Positions 8,297 through 16,016 are shown, numbered from the stretch's first letter. The stretch is 57,697 nucleotides of DNA from Tychonema litorale BBK16 (GCF_021648855.1 NZ_JAKJHX010000013.1:1-57697), one strand, 5' to 3'. The notes: generated by a model from the letters alone, not told the origin. Numbers and translations are program-made.

Positions 8297-9217
8297 ATGA
8301 AAGTAGCGATCGCGGGTGCAACGGGATTTGTAGGTAGCCGTTTGGTAGAGAGGCTGCATTCGGAAGGACATAGCGTGCTGGTTTTAGCCCGCGACTCCGA
8401 GCGAGCTCGGCGAATTTTTCCCGCTTCAGCTTATCCAAATCTGGAAGTTGTAGCCTACACTCCGGCGGAGTCTGGTGATTGGCAAAATTCGATCGCGGGC
8501 TGCGACGGGGTTGTAAATTTAGCAGGAGTGCCCATCGCCGAGGAAAGATGGACAGCGGCGAGACAGCAAGCAATTCTCGATAGTCGTAAATTAACAACCG
8601 CTAAATTGGTCGAGGCGATCGCTAATGCCGATCCTAAACCATCTGTGTTGGTGAGTGCAAGTGCGATCGGCTATTACGGAACCAGCGAAACCGCCGAGTT
8701 TGACGAAAATAGCCCTGCTGGGGATGATTTTTTAGCAACGGTTTGCAAAGACTGGGAAAGTGCGGCGCAACCCGTTAAAAATGTGGGCACACGGCTGACA
8801 ATTTTGCGACTGGGGATAGTTTTGGGAATGGGAGGAGCACTCGCAAAAATGCTACCACCTTTTAAATTATTTGCTGGTGGTCCGATCGGTACAGGGAAAC
8901 AGTGGTTTTCTTGGATTCACCGAGATGATGTGGTTAATTTAATCTTGTTCGCCTTACAAAATCCGCAAATTGAAGGTGTTTTGAATGCGACAGCACCTAA
9001 TCCAGTGCGGATGAATGAATTGTGCGAAACTTTAGGAGAAGTTTTGCAGCGGCCTTCTTGGTTGCCAGTACCAAGTTTTGCTTTAGAATTGCTATTGGGA
9101 GATGGGGCAAAAGTTGTTTTGGAAGGTCAGCAAGTGTTGCCAAAACAGACTTTAGCTAGTGGTTTTCAATATGAATATCCGAACTTGAAATCTGCACTTG
9201 AAGAGATTTTGTCTTGA
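8297..9217 (+). CDS. TIGR01777-family NAD(P)-dependent epimerase-like protein
   Basis: This atypical short-chain dehydrogenase-like protein (306 residues) begins with the Rossmann nucleotide-binding motif GATGFVGSRL (residues 7-16). It has the family motifs GVVNLAGVPIAEERW (about residue 73) and SASAIGYYG (about residue 121, carrying the conserved Tyr), then the C-terminal cap with WFSWIHRDDVV (about residue 202). TIGR01777 proteins are related to the human SDR39U1 and plant homologues. The substrate is unknown. The ATG at 8297 sits right before the Rossmann strand, so no alternative start is credible. It is transcribed away from the DUF3352 gene. Confidence 0.88.
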   Translation: MKVAIAGATGFVGSRLVERLHSEGHSVLVLARDSERARRIFPASAYPNLEVVAYTPAESGDWQNSIAGCDGVVNLAGVPIAEERWTAARQQAILDSRKLTTAKLVEAIANADPKPSVLVSASAIGYYGTSETAEFDENSPAGDDFLATVCKDWESAAQPVKNVGTRLTILRLGIVLGMGGALAKMLPPFKLFAGGPIGTGKQWFSWIHRDDVVNLILFALQNPQIEGVLNATAPNPVRMNELCETLGEVLQRPSWLPVPSFALELLLGDGAKVVLEGQQVLPKQTLASGFQYEYPNLKSALEEILS

Positions 9218-9332
9218 TACAAATATGTCATTGCGAACTCTTAGCGAAGCAATCGTAATCGCTATGATATGATTCCGATGCTGCGGGAAGTGGTATGGCG
9301 TATTCCAGGTTTATGAGGTGCATTCAACCTCC

Positions 9333-9432
9333 TAGGGGACACGGCACTGCCGTGTCCCTACAATCAATCTGGCGTAGGGAAACGGCAGCGTCCCTATCAA
9401 TCTGGCGTAGGGAAACGGCACTGCCGTGTCCT
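9333..9432. repeat. Dispersed palindromic repeat family, copy 3 (extended)
   Basis: An ACGGCACTGCCGT-type arm pair like the other copies, but with an internal duplication: the word CAATCTGGCGTAGGGAAACGGCA occurs twice in direct orientation (about 9364 and 9398). It lies between the epimerase gene and the DUF29 gene, about 115 bases after the former's stop. Here neighbouring genes run in the same direction. Confidence 0.82.
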
Positions 9433-9478
9433 CTATCTACGTCATAAGTTAGGATTACCAATTTCCAGATAATTGTCC

Positions 9479-10015
9479 ATGTTATACAATAAAGAAACCC
9501 TAAATTTTGATATATTTATGCAAGCACCACAAGTCGAACCAATACCGGGAGATTTGAGAGAAAGTCTGTATGAAACAGATTTTTTTGCTTGGACTCAGGA
9601 ACAAGCACAACTCCTCAAACATCGAGAATGGAATCAACTAGATTTACCGAATTTAATCGAGGAGATTGAGTCATTGGGAAAACAACAACGTGCTGAACTA
9701 AGAAATCGCTTAAAGGTGTTACTTGGGCATTTATTAAAATGGGAATATCAAGTAGAACGACGCAGCCGTAGCTGGTTAATGACGATTCGCATACAGCGTC
9801 GCGATACTCAAGAATTGCTGTCAGAAAACCCTAGTCTTAAACCCTATATTCAGGAAGCATTGCAAAAGATATATGAAAGCGGTAGAGATTTGGCTGCAGG
9901 AGAAACCAACTTGCCACGAAAAACCTTTCCAGAGAATTGTCCATATGAGCTAGAAGACATTTTTAGCGATCGCTTTTATCCTGGTGAACCTGCAACAGAT
10001 GATGTGATGGAATGA
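9479..10015 (+). CDS. DUF29 family protein
   Basis: DUF29 proteins are abundant in cyanobacteria and have no proven function. The match is clear over about 145 residues: YETDFFAWTQEQAQLL, then LIEEIESLGKQQRAELRNRL, LLKWEYQ and SWLMTI, and a C-terminal FPENCPYELEDIF. The ORF opens with a TTG at 9473; I prefer ATG 9479, and ATG 9518 is an alternative that would remove 13 residues not needed by the domain. Nothing at either site looks like a strong ribosome binding site. It is followed directly by a duplicated gene remnant. Confidence 0.85.
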   Translation: MLYNKETLNFDIFMQAPQVEPIPGDLRESLYETDFFAWTQEQAQLLKHREWNQLDLPNLIEEIESLGKQQRAELRNRLKVLLGHLLKWEYQVERRSRSWLMTIRIQRRDTQELLSENPSLKPYIQEALQKIYESGRDLAAGETNLPRKTFPENCPYELEDIFSDRFYPGEPATDDVME

Positions 10016-10018
10016 GAA

Positions 10019-10063
10019 CGATCGCAGAAAGTTGTCTAATGGTAGGGAGTAATTCTGTTTGTG
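10019..10063 (-). pseudogene. Remnant duplicate of the 10805-11017 gene start
   Basis: These 45 bases match 10969-11013 with two mismatches. Read on the minus strand they encode ELLPTIRQLSAI, the N-terminal residues of the small gene at 10805-11017, but the start codon and the rest are missing. It begins 3 bases after the DUF29 stop codon. A recent local duplication followed by deletion is the simplest reading. Confidence 0.75.
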
Positions 10064-10131
10064 CGATCGCATGGCATAAAATTGCTCTTGGATATAATGG
10101 TAATGAAGTCTAGCAAGGAAAATGCTCAATT

Positions 10132-10398
10132 ATGACAGTCCGGGAAGAACTAATCCATGAGATTAAGCAAGCATCAGATGATGTACTTCAGGTGCTATTA
10201 AGTTTTTTGCGTCAGACGCGGTTGTCGCAGTCTGAGCCTTCTAGGTCGATCGATTTGGCTGATATTTCAAGTGCTGGATTGACAGCGCAAAAGCATTATC
10301 CTCTGCGCGGGATGCCGTTGGTAATTGCTGAGGATTTTGATGAGCCGATGCCAGATTTATGGGATGCGCGATCGCAAATAAATTATAGGGGAAATTAA
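10132..10398 (+). CDS. DUF2281-like antitoxin-type protein
   Basis: An 88-residue protein with an N-terminal helical segment (MTVREELIHEIKQASDDVLQVLLSFL) of the type seen in DUF2281 and related small antitoxin-like proteins of cyanobacteria, and a C-terminal segment PLRGMPLVIAEDFDEPMPD that is also typical of them. No toxin gene (PIN or RelE) follows; the next gene is convergent and overlaps its 3' end by 4 bases. The start ATG has an AAGGAAAA stretch upstream. The family call is moderate, and an antitoxin role is inference. Confidence 0.6.
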   Translation: MTVREELIHEIKQASDDVLQVLLSFLRQTRLSQSEPSRSIDLADISSAGLTAQKHYPLRGMPLVIAEDFDEPMPDLWDARSQINYRGN

Positions 10399-10799
10399 CG
10401 CTTCGGCTCAATATCGAACTCAAGCCGAGAACGATAAAAATGAACATCAAATTCTAAAAAGAAATTCGTCTGTCCCAGAATCAATGATACGCTGTCACTT
10501 TTTGTCCAAGCAAATGCTAATCTTACAGGAGCAAAGTCTCCTATTTCAGCGATTAAAAATACTGGCATCGCTGGTTGATTACCAATATTGCCTGCCAGTC
10601 GAATGATGGCTTTGCTATCATCCCAAACTAAGCCAAGCTGAATGCCTATTTGGTAAGGCAATACATTCACAGTTGCACCGCTATCTACTAACCCAACAAC
10701 TTCGACTCTCTGGTTATTATGGTGCAGAATCAAGGGAATGCGCGGTAGGCTGTCAAACTCATCTTGGGAGGGGTCATTGGTAGAGTATTGAAATCGCAT
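10395..10799 (-). CDS. Retropepsin-like aspartic protease-fold protein
   Basis: The 134-residue protein contains the aspartic-protease active-site sequence VDSGATVNVLP (about residues 38-48) with strands before it (IPLILHHNNQRVEV) and a C-terminal strand region ending LILGQTNFFLEFDV. This is the one-domain retropepsin (clan AA) layout, which would work as a homodimer. Similar short proteins are common in cyanobacteria, often beside a small helical partner such as the gene immediately upstream (10805-11017, 5 bases away). Proteolytic activity has not been shown for this group as far as I know. Confidence 0.7.
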   Translation of the reverse strand: MRFQYSTNDPSQDEFDSLPRIPLILHHNNQRVEVVGLVDSGATVNVLPYQIGIQLGLVWDDSKAIIRLAGNIGNQPAMPVFLIAEIGDFAPVRLAFAWTKSDSVSLILGQTNFFLEFDVHFYRSRLEFDIEPKR

Positions 10800-10804
10800 A
10801 ATAA

Positions 10805-11017
10805 TCAGTTTGCGTGGTTAGCCAGATTCATTGCCTCCATTAAAGCTGCACCAGCACCAAAACTATCGTAGGGCGTTGGTAGGTAGTAAATCTTGTAAGG
10901 TTCCAAAGGAAAAATATCCTCACTGATATCCTCTTCCGCCACGAGAATGCGGATTAACTCTCGTTTGTCGATCGCAGACAGTTGTCTAATGGTAGGGAGT
11001 AATTCTGTTAGTGTCAT
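10805..11017 (-). CDS. Small helical protein partnered with the retropepsin-like gene
   Basis: A 70-residue protein, MTLTELLPTIRQL followed by a DKRELIRILV helix and an acidic middle, then YDSFGAGAALMEAM. It is cotranscribed with the retropepsin-like gene downstream (5-base gap). The N-terminal helix pair resembles small cyanobacterial antitoxin-like proteins, but I cannot name a family. A fragment of this gene is duplicated at 10019-10063. Confidence 0.6.
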   Translation of the reverse strand: MTLTELLPTIRQLSAIDKRELIRILVAEEDISEDIFPLEPYKIYYLPTPYDSFGAGAALMEAMNLANHAN

Positions 11018-11211
11018 CGGTTCTTTTCCTACGATGCGTCTATGTTAAGGCTAGCAGGTCAACGCAGTAATTGCAACTTCTAGGGGAGTTTCACAAAAAT
11101 AAGCGCGATCGCATTTTAGTAGCGATCGGGCTTTGGTTTTTTGGTTATGGCGATCGCTAAAAACATACAAAGCCCAAAAATTGCTATAATAATGATGCTT
11201 AGAAACTTAGC

Positions 11212-11877
11212 CTAGTCTTCTGCTTCCCCGTCCAAGATTTTGGCTAATAATTCATAAGCAAGAATAGAAATATCTTTTCCTTGGTTTGTCGCTTTTTGAA
11301 AAATTTTTGCTGAGTCTTTGGGGCTAAGATTGACAGTAATAGTACCAAGATTGCCTTCCCCAGTAACAATAGAAACATCAGGAAGAATAGAAATATCTTT
11401 TCCTTGGTTGGCAGCTTTTTCAAAAATTTTTGCTGAGTCTTCGGGGCTAAGATTTATGGTAACAGTCCCAGGATTGCCTTCCACAGCAACTATAGGAACA
11501 TCTTTTTCCTGTCTGGCAGTTTCTTGCACTGGTTTTGCTGAGGCGTCGGGGCTAAGATTAACAGTAACTGTGTCAGGAGTCGTTTCTCTATTCTTCTTGC
11601 TTTGATTATTGTGACTTACTTCAGTTATTCTCGAAGAAACTACAAACCCTGCAACTCCTAACCCTAGCATTGCTAGAGAACTACCAATAATATATTGAGC
11701 TTGGTTAGTATTGATTGGCGAAGGTACTATGACTTCAACACCAGGAATCCCACTTACTATAGTTGGAGCTTTTGGTGGTTCTTGAGCACGAGCTAACTTC
11801 ATCAAGCCAAATGCTAAGAACAAGACACTCAAAACTATAACTCCTACACTCAGAATTTTTAAAAGCCTCTTTTTCAT
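11212..11877 (-). CDS. Membrane protein with three internal repeats, unknown function
   Basis: 221 residues. Two hydrophobic segments (about 7-30 and 64-84) are followed by a repeat region. The unit, roughly 40 residues, reads GNPGTVTINLSPEDSAKIFEKA and then NQGKDISIL; it is complete twice (about 133-170 and 175-212) and partial once (about 100-125). The C-terminus ends ELLAKILDGEAED. I do not recognise a family. It is the last gene of the minus-strand series ATPase, permease, lipoprotein, this protein, with a 66-base gap from the lipoprotein gene, so it likely belongs to the same system. The repeat arms could bind a partner on one side of the membrane; this is inference. Confidence 0.6.
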   Translation of the reverse strand: MKKRLLKILSVGVIVLSVLFLAFGLMKLARAQEPPKAPTIVSGIPGVEVIVPSPINTNQAQYIIGSSLAMLGLGVAGFVVSSRITEVSHNNQSKKNRETTPDTVTVNLSPDASAKPVQETARQEKDVPIVAVEGNPGTVTINLSPEDSAKIFEKAANQGKDISILPDVSIVTGEGNLGTITVNLSPKDSAKIFQKATNQGKDISILAYELLAKILDGEAED

Positions 11878-11943
11878 GTTTATTGCCTCCTGTTTGATTA
11901 AATTATGTGGAATTGGATAGAAAGTGTCATTAATTTGTGGGTT

Positions 11944-12336
11944 TTAACAATTATCCTCAAAAAAATGCTTCGTTCTATCTTGAACTTGTGGTATCGTCTT
12001 CCATTGATCCTTAAGTGATTCTCTCACCATTTCAGGTTGTTTTTCTGTATGGGAATCTTTACAATTTGGACTCTCTTTTTTGAAGATTAAATCACCAGTA
12101 TAGCGTCCTCTCAAGGGATTATCAGGATAAGGTTTGACATGAGGTGATATATAAGAGATTACTTTGTCAAAAATAATTTCTATCGTTGGTGCAACTACTG
12201 TTCTAAGTAAAGCATCTCCTACATAAACCTCTAATTTTAAGAACAGTTCAGTAGTAACAGGGTTACACCCAACTAGCAGAGGGATAAATAGAAGGATGAG
12301 CCACCCACTTGTTTTTCTCTGTTTTTTGTATTGCAT
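11944..12336 (-). CDS. Small lipoprotein in the ABC transporter operon
   Basis: 130 residues with a basic start (MQYKKQRKTS), a hydrophobic segment and a lipobox LLVGC at residues about 20-24, so the mature protein should be anchored by lipidated Cys24. The rest has a possible amphipathic segment (about 30-60), and a C-terminal region with three more cysteines, ending in Cys at the last position. I recognise no family. It lies 37 bases after the permease gene and 66 before the repeat membrane protein, as part of the same apparent operon. Confidence 0.6.
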   Translation of the reverse strand: MQYKKQRKTSGWLILLFIPLLVGCNPVTTELFLKLEVYVGDALLRTVVAPTIEIIFDKVISYISPHVKPYPDNPLRGRYTGDLIFKKESPNCKDSHTEKQPEMVRESLKDQWKTIPQVQDRTKHFFEDNC

Positions 12337-12373
12337 GATAATTAGCTCCTTGTACTGTGATTATCTCAATAGC

Positions 12374-13150
12374 CTAGTTTTTTACTGTTCGATATTTCAG
12401 TTTACTGAATATATGGAAACTGAGGAAAAACAAGCCTAAAAGACCTGCTACTCCGAAATGATACAAATTCTCTGACGTAACTCTAGCAAAGGGATGGGTG
12501 TAAGGAAAAAATCTGGCATATTGGCCGTCTAGTAAGTTACCTATACCTAATTTTACTAACCCTAGCAACAATGGTAAAAATAAAGCAACAACGGCGATTA
12601 CCCTTTTTGAAGCGTAATCAAATGCTAGGTCAAAATCTAAGACTGCAATCGTACCTCCTGCGAAGATGATATAACTAACTAAACCCAAAACATCTAAAAG
12701 CACATTGGTAGGGTAAATATGATGATAGAGGGAAGTTACTAATACCCAAATTAGCCCTAAAAAACCCAGCCAAACTCCATAAGCAATTACCCAGATTGCT
12801 CTAGCAGCAGCAATTTCCCAAGGAGAGCAAGGAGTAAGCCGCAGCCAGAGTAACTGGCTTACTGAAAAACTATCCCCTAAAGGTAGCAGTAACCGAAGAA
12901 GTACATAAACGGCTATATAAATCCAAGCCCATGAAAACAATTCATGGAGAAGATTTATATAGACTGTTTCTCTGGCTCCCTGATATCCCTCAAAAGGGAT
13001 ATTAAAAAATGTTAGTTGTTCTCCATCCCAACTAAAAGGCAATGTTGCACTAATTATTCCTACTACTAATAAAATTAGCAAATGATATGACTTGAACAAT
13101 TTGATAATTTCAGGCGCAACAATTACCCAAGCTTTGTTTAAATTGATCAT
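12374..13150 (-). CDS. ABC transporter permease (ABC-2-like), 6 membrane spans
   Basis: 258 residues with about six hydrophobic spans: residues about 22-40, 70-92, 115-140, 150-172, 180-200 and 225-245. It has no signal peptide and no ATP-binding motifs. Its start codon overlaps the stop of the ATPase gene (ATGA at 13147-13150), which fixes both the start and the partnership. ABC-2-type permeases export peptides, lipids or drugs, or work in self-protection against antimicrobials; the substrate is not evident. Confidence 0.75.
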   Translation of the reverse strand: MINLNKAWVIVAPEIIKLFKSYHLLILLVVGIISATLPFSWDGEQLTFFNIPFEGYQGARETVYINLLHELFSWAWIYIAVYVLLRLLLPLGDSFSVSQLLWLRLTPCSPWEIAAARAIWVIAYGVWLGFLGLIWVLVTSLYHHIYPTNVLLDVLGLVSYIIFAGGTIAVLDFDLAFDYASKRVIAVVALFLPLLLGLVKLGIGNLLDGQYARFFPYTHPFARVTSENLYHFGVAGLLGLFFLSFHIFSKLKYRTVKN

Positions 13151-14028
13151 ACGCTTTCCCTCTTTTGGATAACCCCTGTCATTTGGAATTTATGGATTGA
13201 TGAATCTGTAAAGATTTCTTCCAAAGCTTGAAAAGCCCCATCTTTGGAGAGATTCAAATATTTCTTAGCCTCAGCGTTAATAGAATCAGTCTCTATTTGA
13301 CAATCAAAACCTTGACGCTCTTGCTCATGTAGTTTACCTTGAAATAGCTCATAAACTTTATCGGTTAACCTAGCGACTTCATCCCGCCGGTGAGAAATCC
13401 ATAAAATCCCTGCTTGATGACAATTAGCAAGTCGTTGAACTTCTGACAATACAATTTTTTTTCCTTCTTTGTCTAATCCTTCTGTTGCTTCATCGGCAAT
13501 TAGTAACTGTGGTTTCTTAGCCAAAGCTAAAAATGCCATCAGTCTAATCCGTTGTCCTTTGGATAGCTTGCTAACATCAGATTCATAAAAGCTAGGAATT
13601 TGTAGCCGTTGCTCAATTTCAAGGTAAGATAAGTCTTTTAGCTCCTTTTGCTGCTGACATAGAGATTTAAAAATTTGCACAAGCTCTTTAACTAAAATCC
13701 CCGCTGGTAAGCCTAACTCTCCAGGGTAATAAGAAGGATCTCCTATGTAGCCTAGCTGGGGGTAATTATTGCCCCATAAAATTTTACTTCCAAATAAATT
13801 TACTGTTCCGTTGTTAGGAAAGCATAATCCTAGCAATAGTTTAATAATTGTAGATTTACCGCAGCCATTTTCTCCAATCAGACCAATATTCTCACCAGGA
13901 AACAAGCTTAATGAAACATTATCTAAAAGCTGATTCGGGCTGTTAGCATAGCTAAATGTAACATTTTTTAACTCAAATAATGGCTGTTGGCTTAGAGGTG
14001 AGTCAGTCAAAAAATTTGGTTGCATCAA
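13147..14028 (-). CDS. ABC transporter ATP-binding protein
   Basis: The 293-residue ATPase has Walker A GENGCGKST (about residues 57-65), the signature LSKGQRIRLM (about 154), Walker B LLIADEATEGLD (about 175-186) and the switch His in WISHRRDEV (about 213). The signature is LSKGQ rather than LSGGQ, a common variant of ABC-2 exporters. A C-terminal extension of about 60 residues follows the nucleotide-binding domain. It is first in the minus-strand operon and lies 274 bases from the divergent HTH gene at 14303. Confidence 0.9.
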   Translation of the reverse strand: MMQPNFLTDSPLSQQPLFELKNVTFSYANSPNQLLDNVSLSLFPGENIGLIGENGCGKSTIIKLLLGLCFPNNGTVNLFGSKILWGNNYPQLGYIGDPSYYPGELGLPAGILVKELVQIFKSLCQQQKELKDLSYLEIEQRLQIPSFYESDVSKLSKGQRIRLMAFLALAKKPQLLIADEATEGLDKEGKKIVLSEVQRLANCHQAGILWISHRRDEVARLTDKVYELFQGKLHEQERQGFDCQIETDSINAEAKKYLNLSKDGAFQALEEIFTDSSIHKFQMTGVIQKRESV

Positions 14029-14190
14029 TACTGTTTACTCGCTAAATGTATATTGCTCACAGACTCTACCCAAATCCTACAAAATGGTGAAGTAGCAGAT
14101 TTTTAGGCGACTTACAGAGTTACACTTTGAGATTGAATATTAAAACACTGTTCCTACAGTAGACCGATCGCACAAAAACTGTCAAGGAAA

Positions 14191-14266
14191 AAAAAGTTGG
14201 AAAAAGTGGGAACTTCCTCAAAATCCGATCCGAAGCCAAAAAAGTGGGAAAAAGTGGGAAAAAGTT
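14191..14266. promoter_or_regulatory. 10-bp-phased A-tract direct repeats, candidate operator
   Basis: Between the divergent ATPase and HTH genes, the 10-mer AAAAAGTGGG occurs in two clusters. The left cluster is at 14191-14212 (first copy with GTTGG). The right cluster is at 14239-14266 (two full copies and a partial one, AAAAAGTTTG). Within each cluster the copies are spaced exactly 10 bp, one helical turn, so both protein binding on one DNA face and A-tract curvature are plausible. The HTH protein encoded at 14303 is the natural candidate ligand. Confidence 0.6.
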
Positions 14267-14302
14267 TGCTATAGTAACTAAAATTATCCCACCATCCCAC
14301 CT

Positions 14303-14821
14303 ATGGACAGTCCTAAAATATGGCAATTTGTCGATAAAGCTGTCTGGGCTAAGACAGGCAAACATCTAAATAACTTGCAGCGGGGGATTATTTTGGGAAT
14401 ACTAAACCGTCAAAAATATGCTGATCTTGCAGAAACTTATGGTTATAGCTCCCAGCACGTTAAAAAGGCTAGTCACGAGCTTTTGCAAATGTTATCTGAG
14501 GTGTTTGGCGAACAAGTTAAGAAAAGTAATCTTGAATCTGTCCTAGAAAGGCATATAAATCTGAATATAACTTTTGGCAATGAAAACAACATTAATAAAA
14601 ATCTTATTGGTATTGGCTGCATAAATAATTGCGCTGAACCCTCTACTCCTACCCCAGATGAAAGTCAGCCGGAAACTCCCGACTTGCAGGAAGAAAGCAA
14701 AAATAAAACTAAGATTGAAACAATTGATAAATTACGGCAGTTTGGCTTGAGCGATGAGCAAATTGCAGAAGCGCTACATATACCTTTAGAGCAGGTTAAG
14801 CAGGTGGACTTGGAAGAGTAA
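14303..14821 (+). CDS. Regulator with vWA-MoxR-associated N-terminal HTH domain
   Basis: 172 residues in three parts. Residues about 1-75 match the N-terminal helix-turn-helix domain found at the front of many cyanobacterial NB-ARC, WD40 and vWA-MoxR-linked proteins (LNNLQRGIILGIL, YADLAETYGYSSQHVKKA, LLQMLSEVFGEQV). Residues about 75-130 form an Asn-rich then Pro/Glu-rich linker. Residues about 138-170 form a short second helical unit (LRQFGLSDEQIAEALHIP) that itself looks HTH-like. No ATPase or sensor domain follows, so this is a stand-alone version. It is divergent from the ABC operon and lies beside phased repeats, suggesting that it regulates that operon. Confidence 0.7.
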   Translation: MDSPKIWQFVDKAVWAKTGKHLNNLQRGIILGILNRQKYADLAETYGYSSQHVKKASHELLQMLSEVFGEQVKKSNLESVLERHINLNITFGNENNINKNLIGIGCINNCAEPSTPTPDESQPETPDLQEESKNKTKIETIDKLRQFGLSDEQIAEALHIPLEQVKQVDLEE

Positions 14822-14874
14822 AGTCTGGTAAAGTAATGAAGAGATAAGTTTTGAAAATAAATTAGGAGAATAAA

Positions 14875-15030
14875 TTGAAAATCAAAATTATCATCCACGA
14901 AGCAGAAGAAGGCGGATTTTGGGCAGAAGTTCCCGCTATTCCTGGCTGTGCAACTGAGGGAGAAACCTTCGAGGAATTGCTCCAAAATCTCTATGAAGCA
15001 ATTGAAGGTTGCCTTGTTGAAGTAAAATAA
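14875..15030 (+). CDS. HicB-type small protein (orphan antitoxin-like)
   Basis: A 51-residue ORF starts at TTG 14875, preceded by AGGAGA at 14864-14869. It encodes the HicB core: KIIIHEAEEGGFWAEVPAIPGC, then GETFEELLQNLYEAIEG. HicB proteins usually neutralise the HicA RNA-cleaving toxin, but no HicA double-stranded-RNA-binding-like gene is found before or after. It may act with a HicA elsewhere, or be a stand-alone protein; many cyanobacterial HicB-like proteins are solitary. Confidence 0.75.
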   Translation: MKIKIIIHEAEEGGFWAEVPAIPGCATEGETFEELLQNLYEAIEGCLVEVK

Positions 15031-15117
15031 AATATCACCCGATATTTTTAGCTACGAATACAAAAATGATTGAATTCTCAGTATAAATCATCCAGACACT
15101 CTCAGAAGAAAAGCAAT

Positions 15118-15387
15118 ATGGAAACTTTGCTGTTAACAATCGTAATTATTTTGCAGCTCGTACTAATCTTTTTAATTCTACAGCGCGAGTATCAGTGGTT
15201 GCCAGAAAGTTTAAGTGTTCGGGAATACTCTCAACTTTCAAAACCAACAGCCCATAAACCAAGCACAAGTTCAAAAAATTTATGGGATAATCCGCCACCA
15301 GCATCAGAAGAACTAAAGTTGACTGTTACCGAATTTAAAGATAAGTATGACAGGAGTGAACCGTGGGATGGAGATTTTGCAGCCTAA
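15118..15387 (+). CDS. Small single-span membrane protein overlapping a GNAT gene
   Basis: From ATG 15118 the protein has 89 residues: a hydrophobic helix right at the N-terminus (METLLLTIVIILQLVLIFLI), then a polar, Ser/Pro-rich stretch and a C-terminal motif LTVTEFKDKYDRSEPWDGDF. The ORF can be extended to a TTG at 15070, adding 16 polar residues; the ATG is preferred because the membrane helix begins there. Its last 25 bases overlap the acetyltransferase gene. I do not recognise a family. Its position corresponds to the antitoxin in TacA-TacT pairs, but it is not a DUF1778 ribbon-helix-helix protein. Confidence 0.6.
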   Translation: METLLLTIVIILQLVLIFLILQREYQWLPESLSVREYSQLSKPTAHKPSTSSKNLWDNPPPASEELKLTVTEFKDKYDRSEPWDGDFAA

Positions 15388-15878
15388 AAAATTTTCCCAA
15401 TCTACCAAGAGAGGAGTTTGATTGTAGAGTTGAGGAAATTAATAACTATCTGAAAACTCTAGTGGAAACGGCTGATGAAGCTGGTTTTTCTAGAACTTTG
15501 TTGATGGTTTTGGAATCGGGAGAGGCAAAGGTTTGCGGATTTTATACTCTCAGCGCATCGACAATTCCTGTTAAAGAATTGCCCGATGAATACAAGCAAC
15601 CCCTCCCTTTCTCGATTCCTGCTATTTTGGTAGGACAGTTTGCAATTGATAAAGTGTGGCAAGGACAAGGAATAAGTCGCCTACTGTTGGCAGATGCTTA
15701 TCGTCGAATTTGTTTGCTATTTGAACAAGAAATTATTGGATTTCAGGCGATTAGGATTGATACTAGAAATGAGGAGGCAAAAGCATTTTGGTTAAAACAG
15801 GGTTTTGTGCCTTCTAGAAAGACTCAGCGTTCTCTATTTCTGCCAGTTCGGACTATTCTGAGAGAATTAGAAATGTAG
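15363..15878 (+). CDS. GNAT acetyltransferase, TacT-like
   Basis: 171 residues with the GNAT acetyl-CoA binding region VGQFAIDKVWQGQGISRLLLADA (Q-x-x-G-x-G-type loop, about residues 91-113) and the C-terminal NEEAKAFWLKQGFVPS motif. The central strand pattern GFYTLSAST with VKELP fits the TacT/AtaT group, which acetylates charged tRNAs as toxins in type II systems; a metabolic GNAT is the alternative. A GTG at 15363 with AGGAG six bases before it is the start. It overlaps the preceding membrane-protein gene by 25 bases, so the two are translationally linked. Confidence 0.78.
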   Translation: MGWRFCSLKNFPNLPREEFDCRVEEINNYLKTLVETADEAGFSRTLLMVLESGEAKVCGFYTLSASTIPVKELPDEYKQPLPFSIPAILVGQFAIDKVWQGQGISRLLLADAYRRICLLFEQEIIGFQAIRIDTRNEEAKAFWLKQGFVPSRKTQRSLFLPVRTILRELEM

Positions 15879-15971
15879 TTAAAAAATCCAAATTCCAAGA
15901 TATACCTTCTCTTAGTCTGCGGAGGCGGACTACCCTTCGGGAAGGCTAACGCCTACGTTTGTGTAGTTTAG

Positions 15972-16016
15972 CCTCGAATTCAAATGACGGGCGCTTCGCC
16001 ACATTTGAATTTGAGG
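15972..16016. terminator. Hairpin between convergent genes, possible terminator
   Basis: CCTCGAATTCAAATG at 15972-15986 pairs with CATTTGAATTTGAGG at 16002-16016 (one mismatch), loop 15 bases. It lies between the GNAT gene and the convergent DUF1688 gene. There is no T-run directly after it, so it could equally be a dispersed repeat. The preceding bases (about 15918-15960) hold GC-rich GGCGGACT and CTTCGGGAAGGCTAACGCC words of a common cyanobacterial repeat type. Confidence 0.5.

Noticed and set aside
8271..8597. 108-codon minus-strand ORF at the start of the epimerase gene.
   Set aside because: Overlaps the Rossmann motif of a well-supported gene on the other strand.
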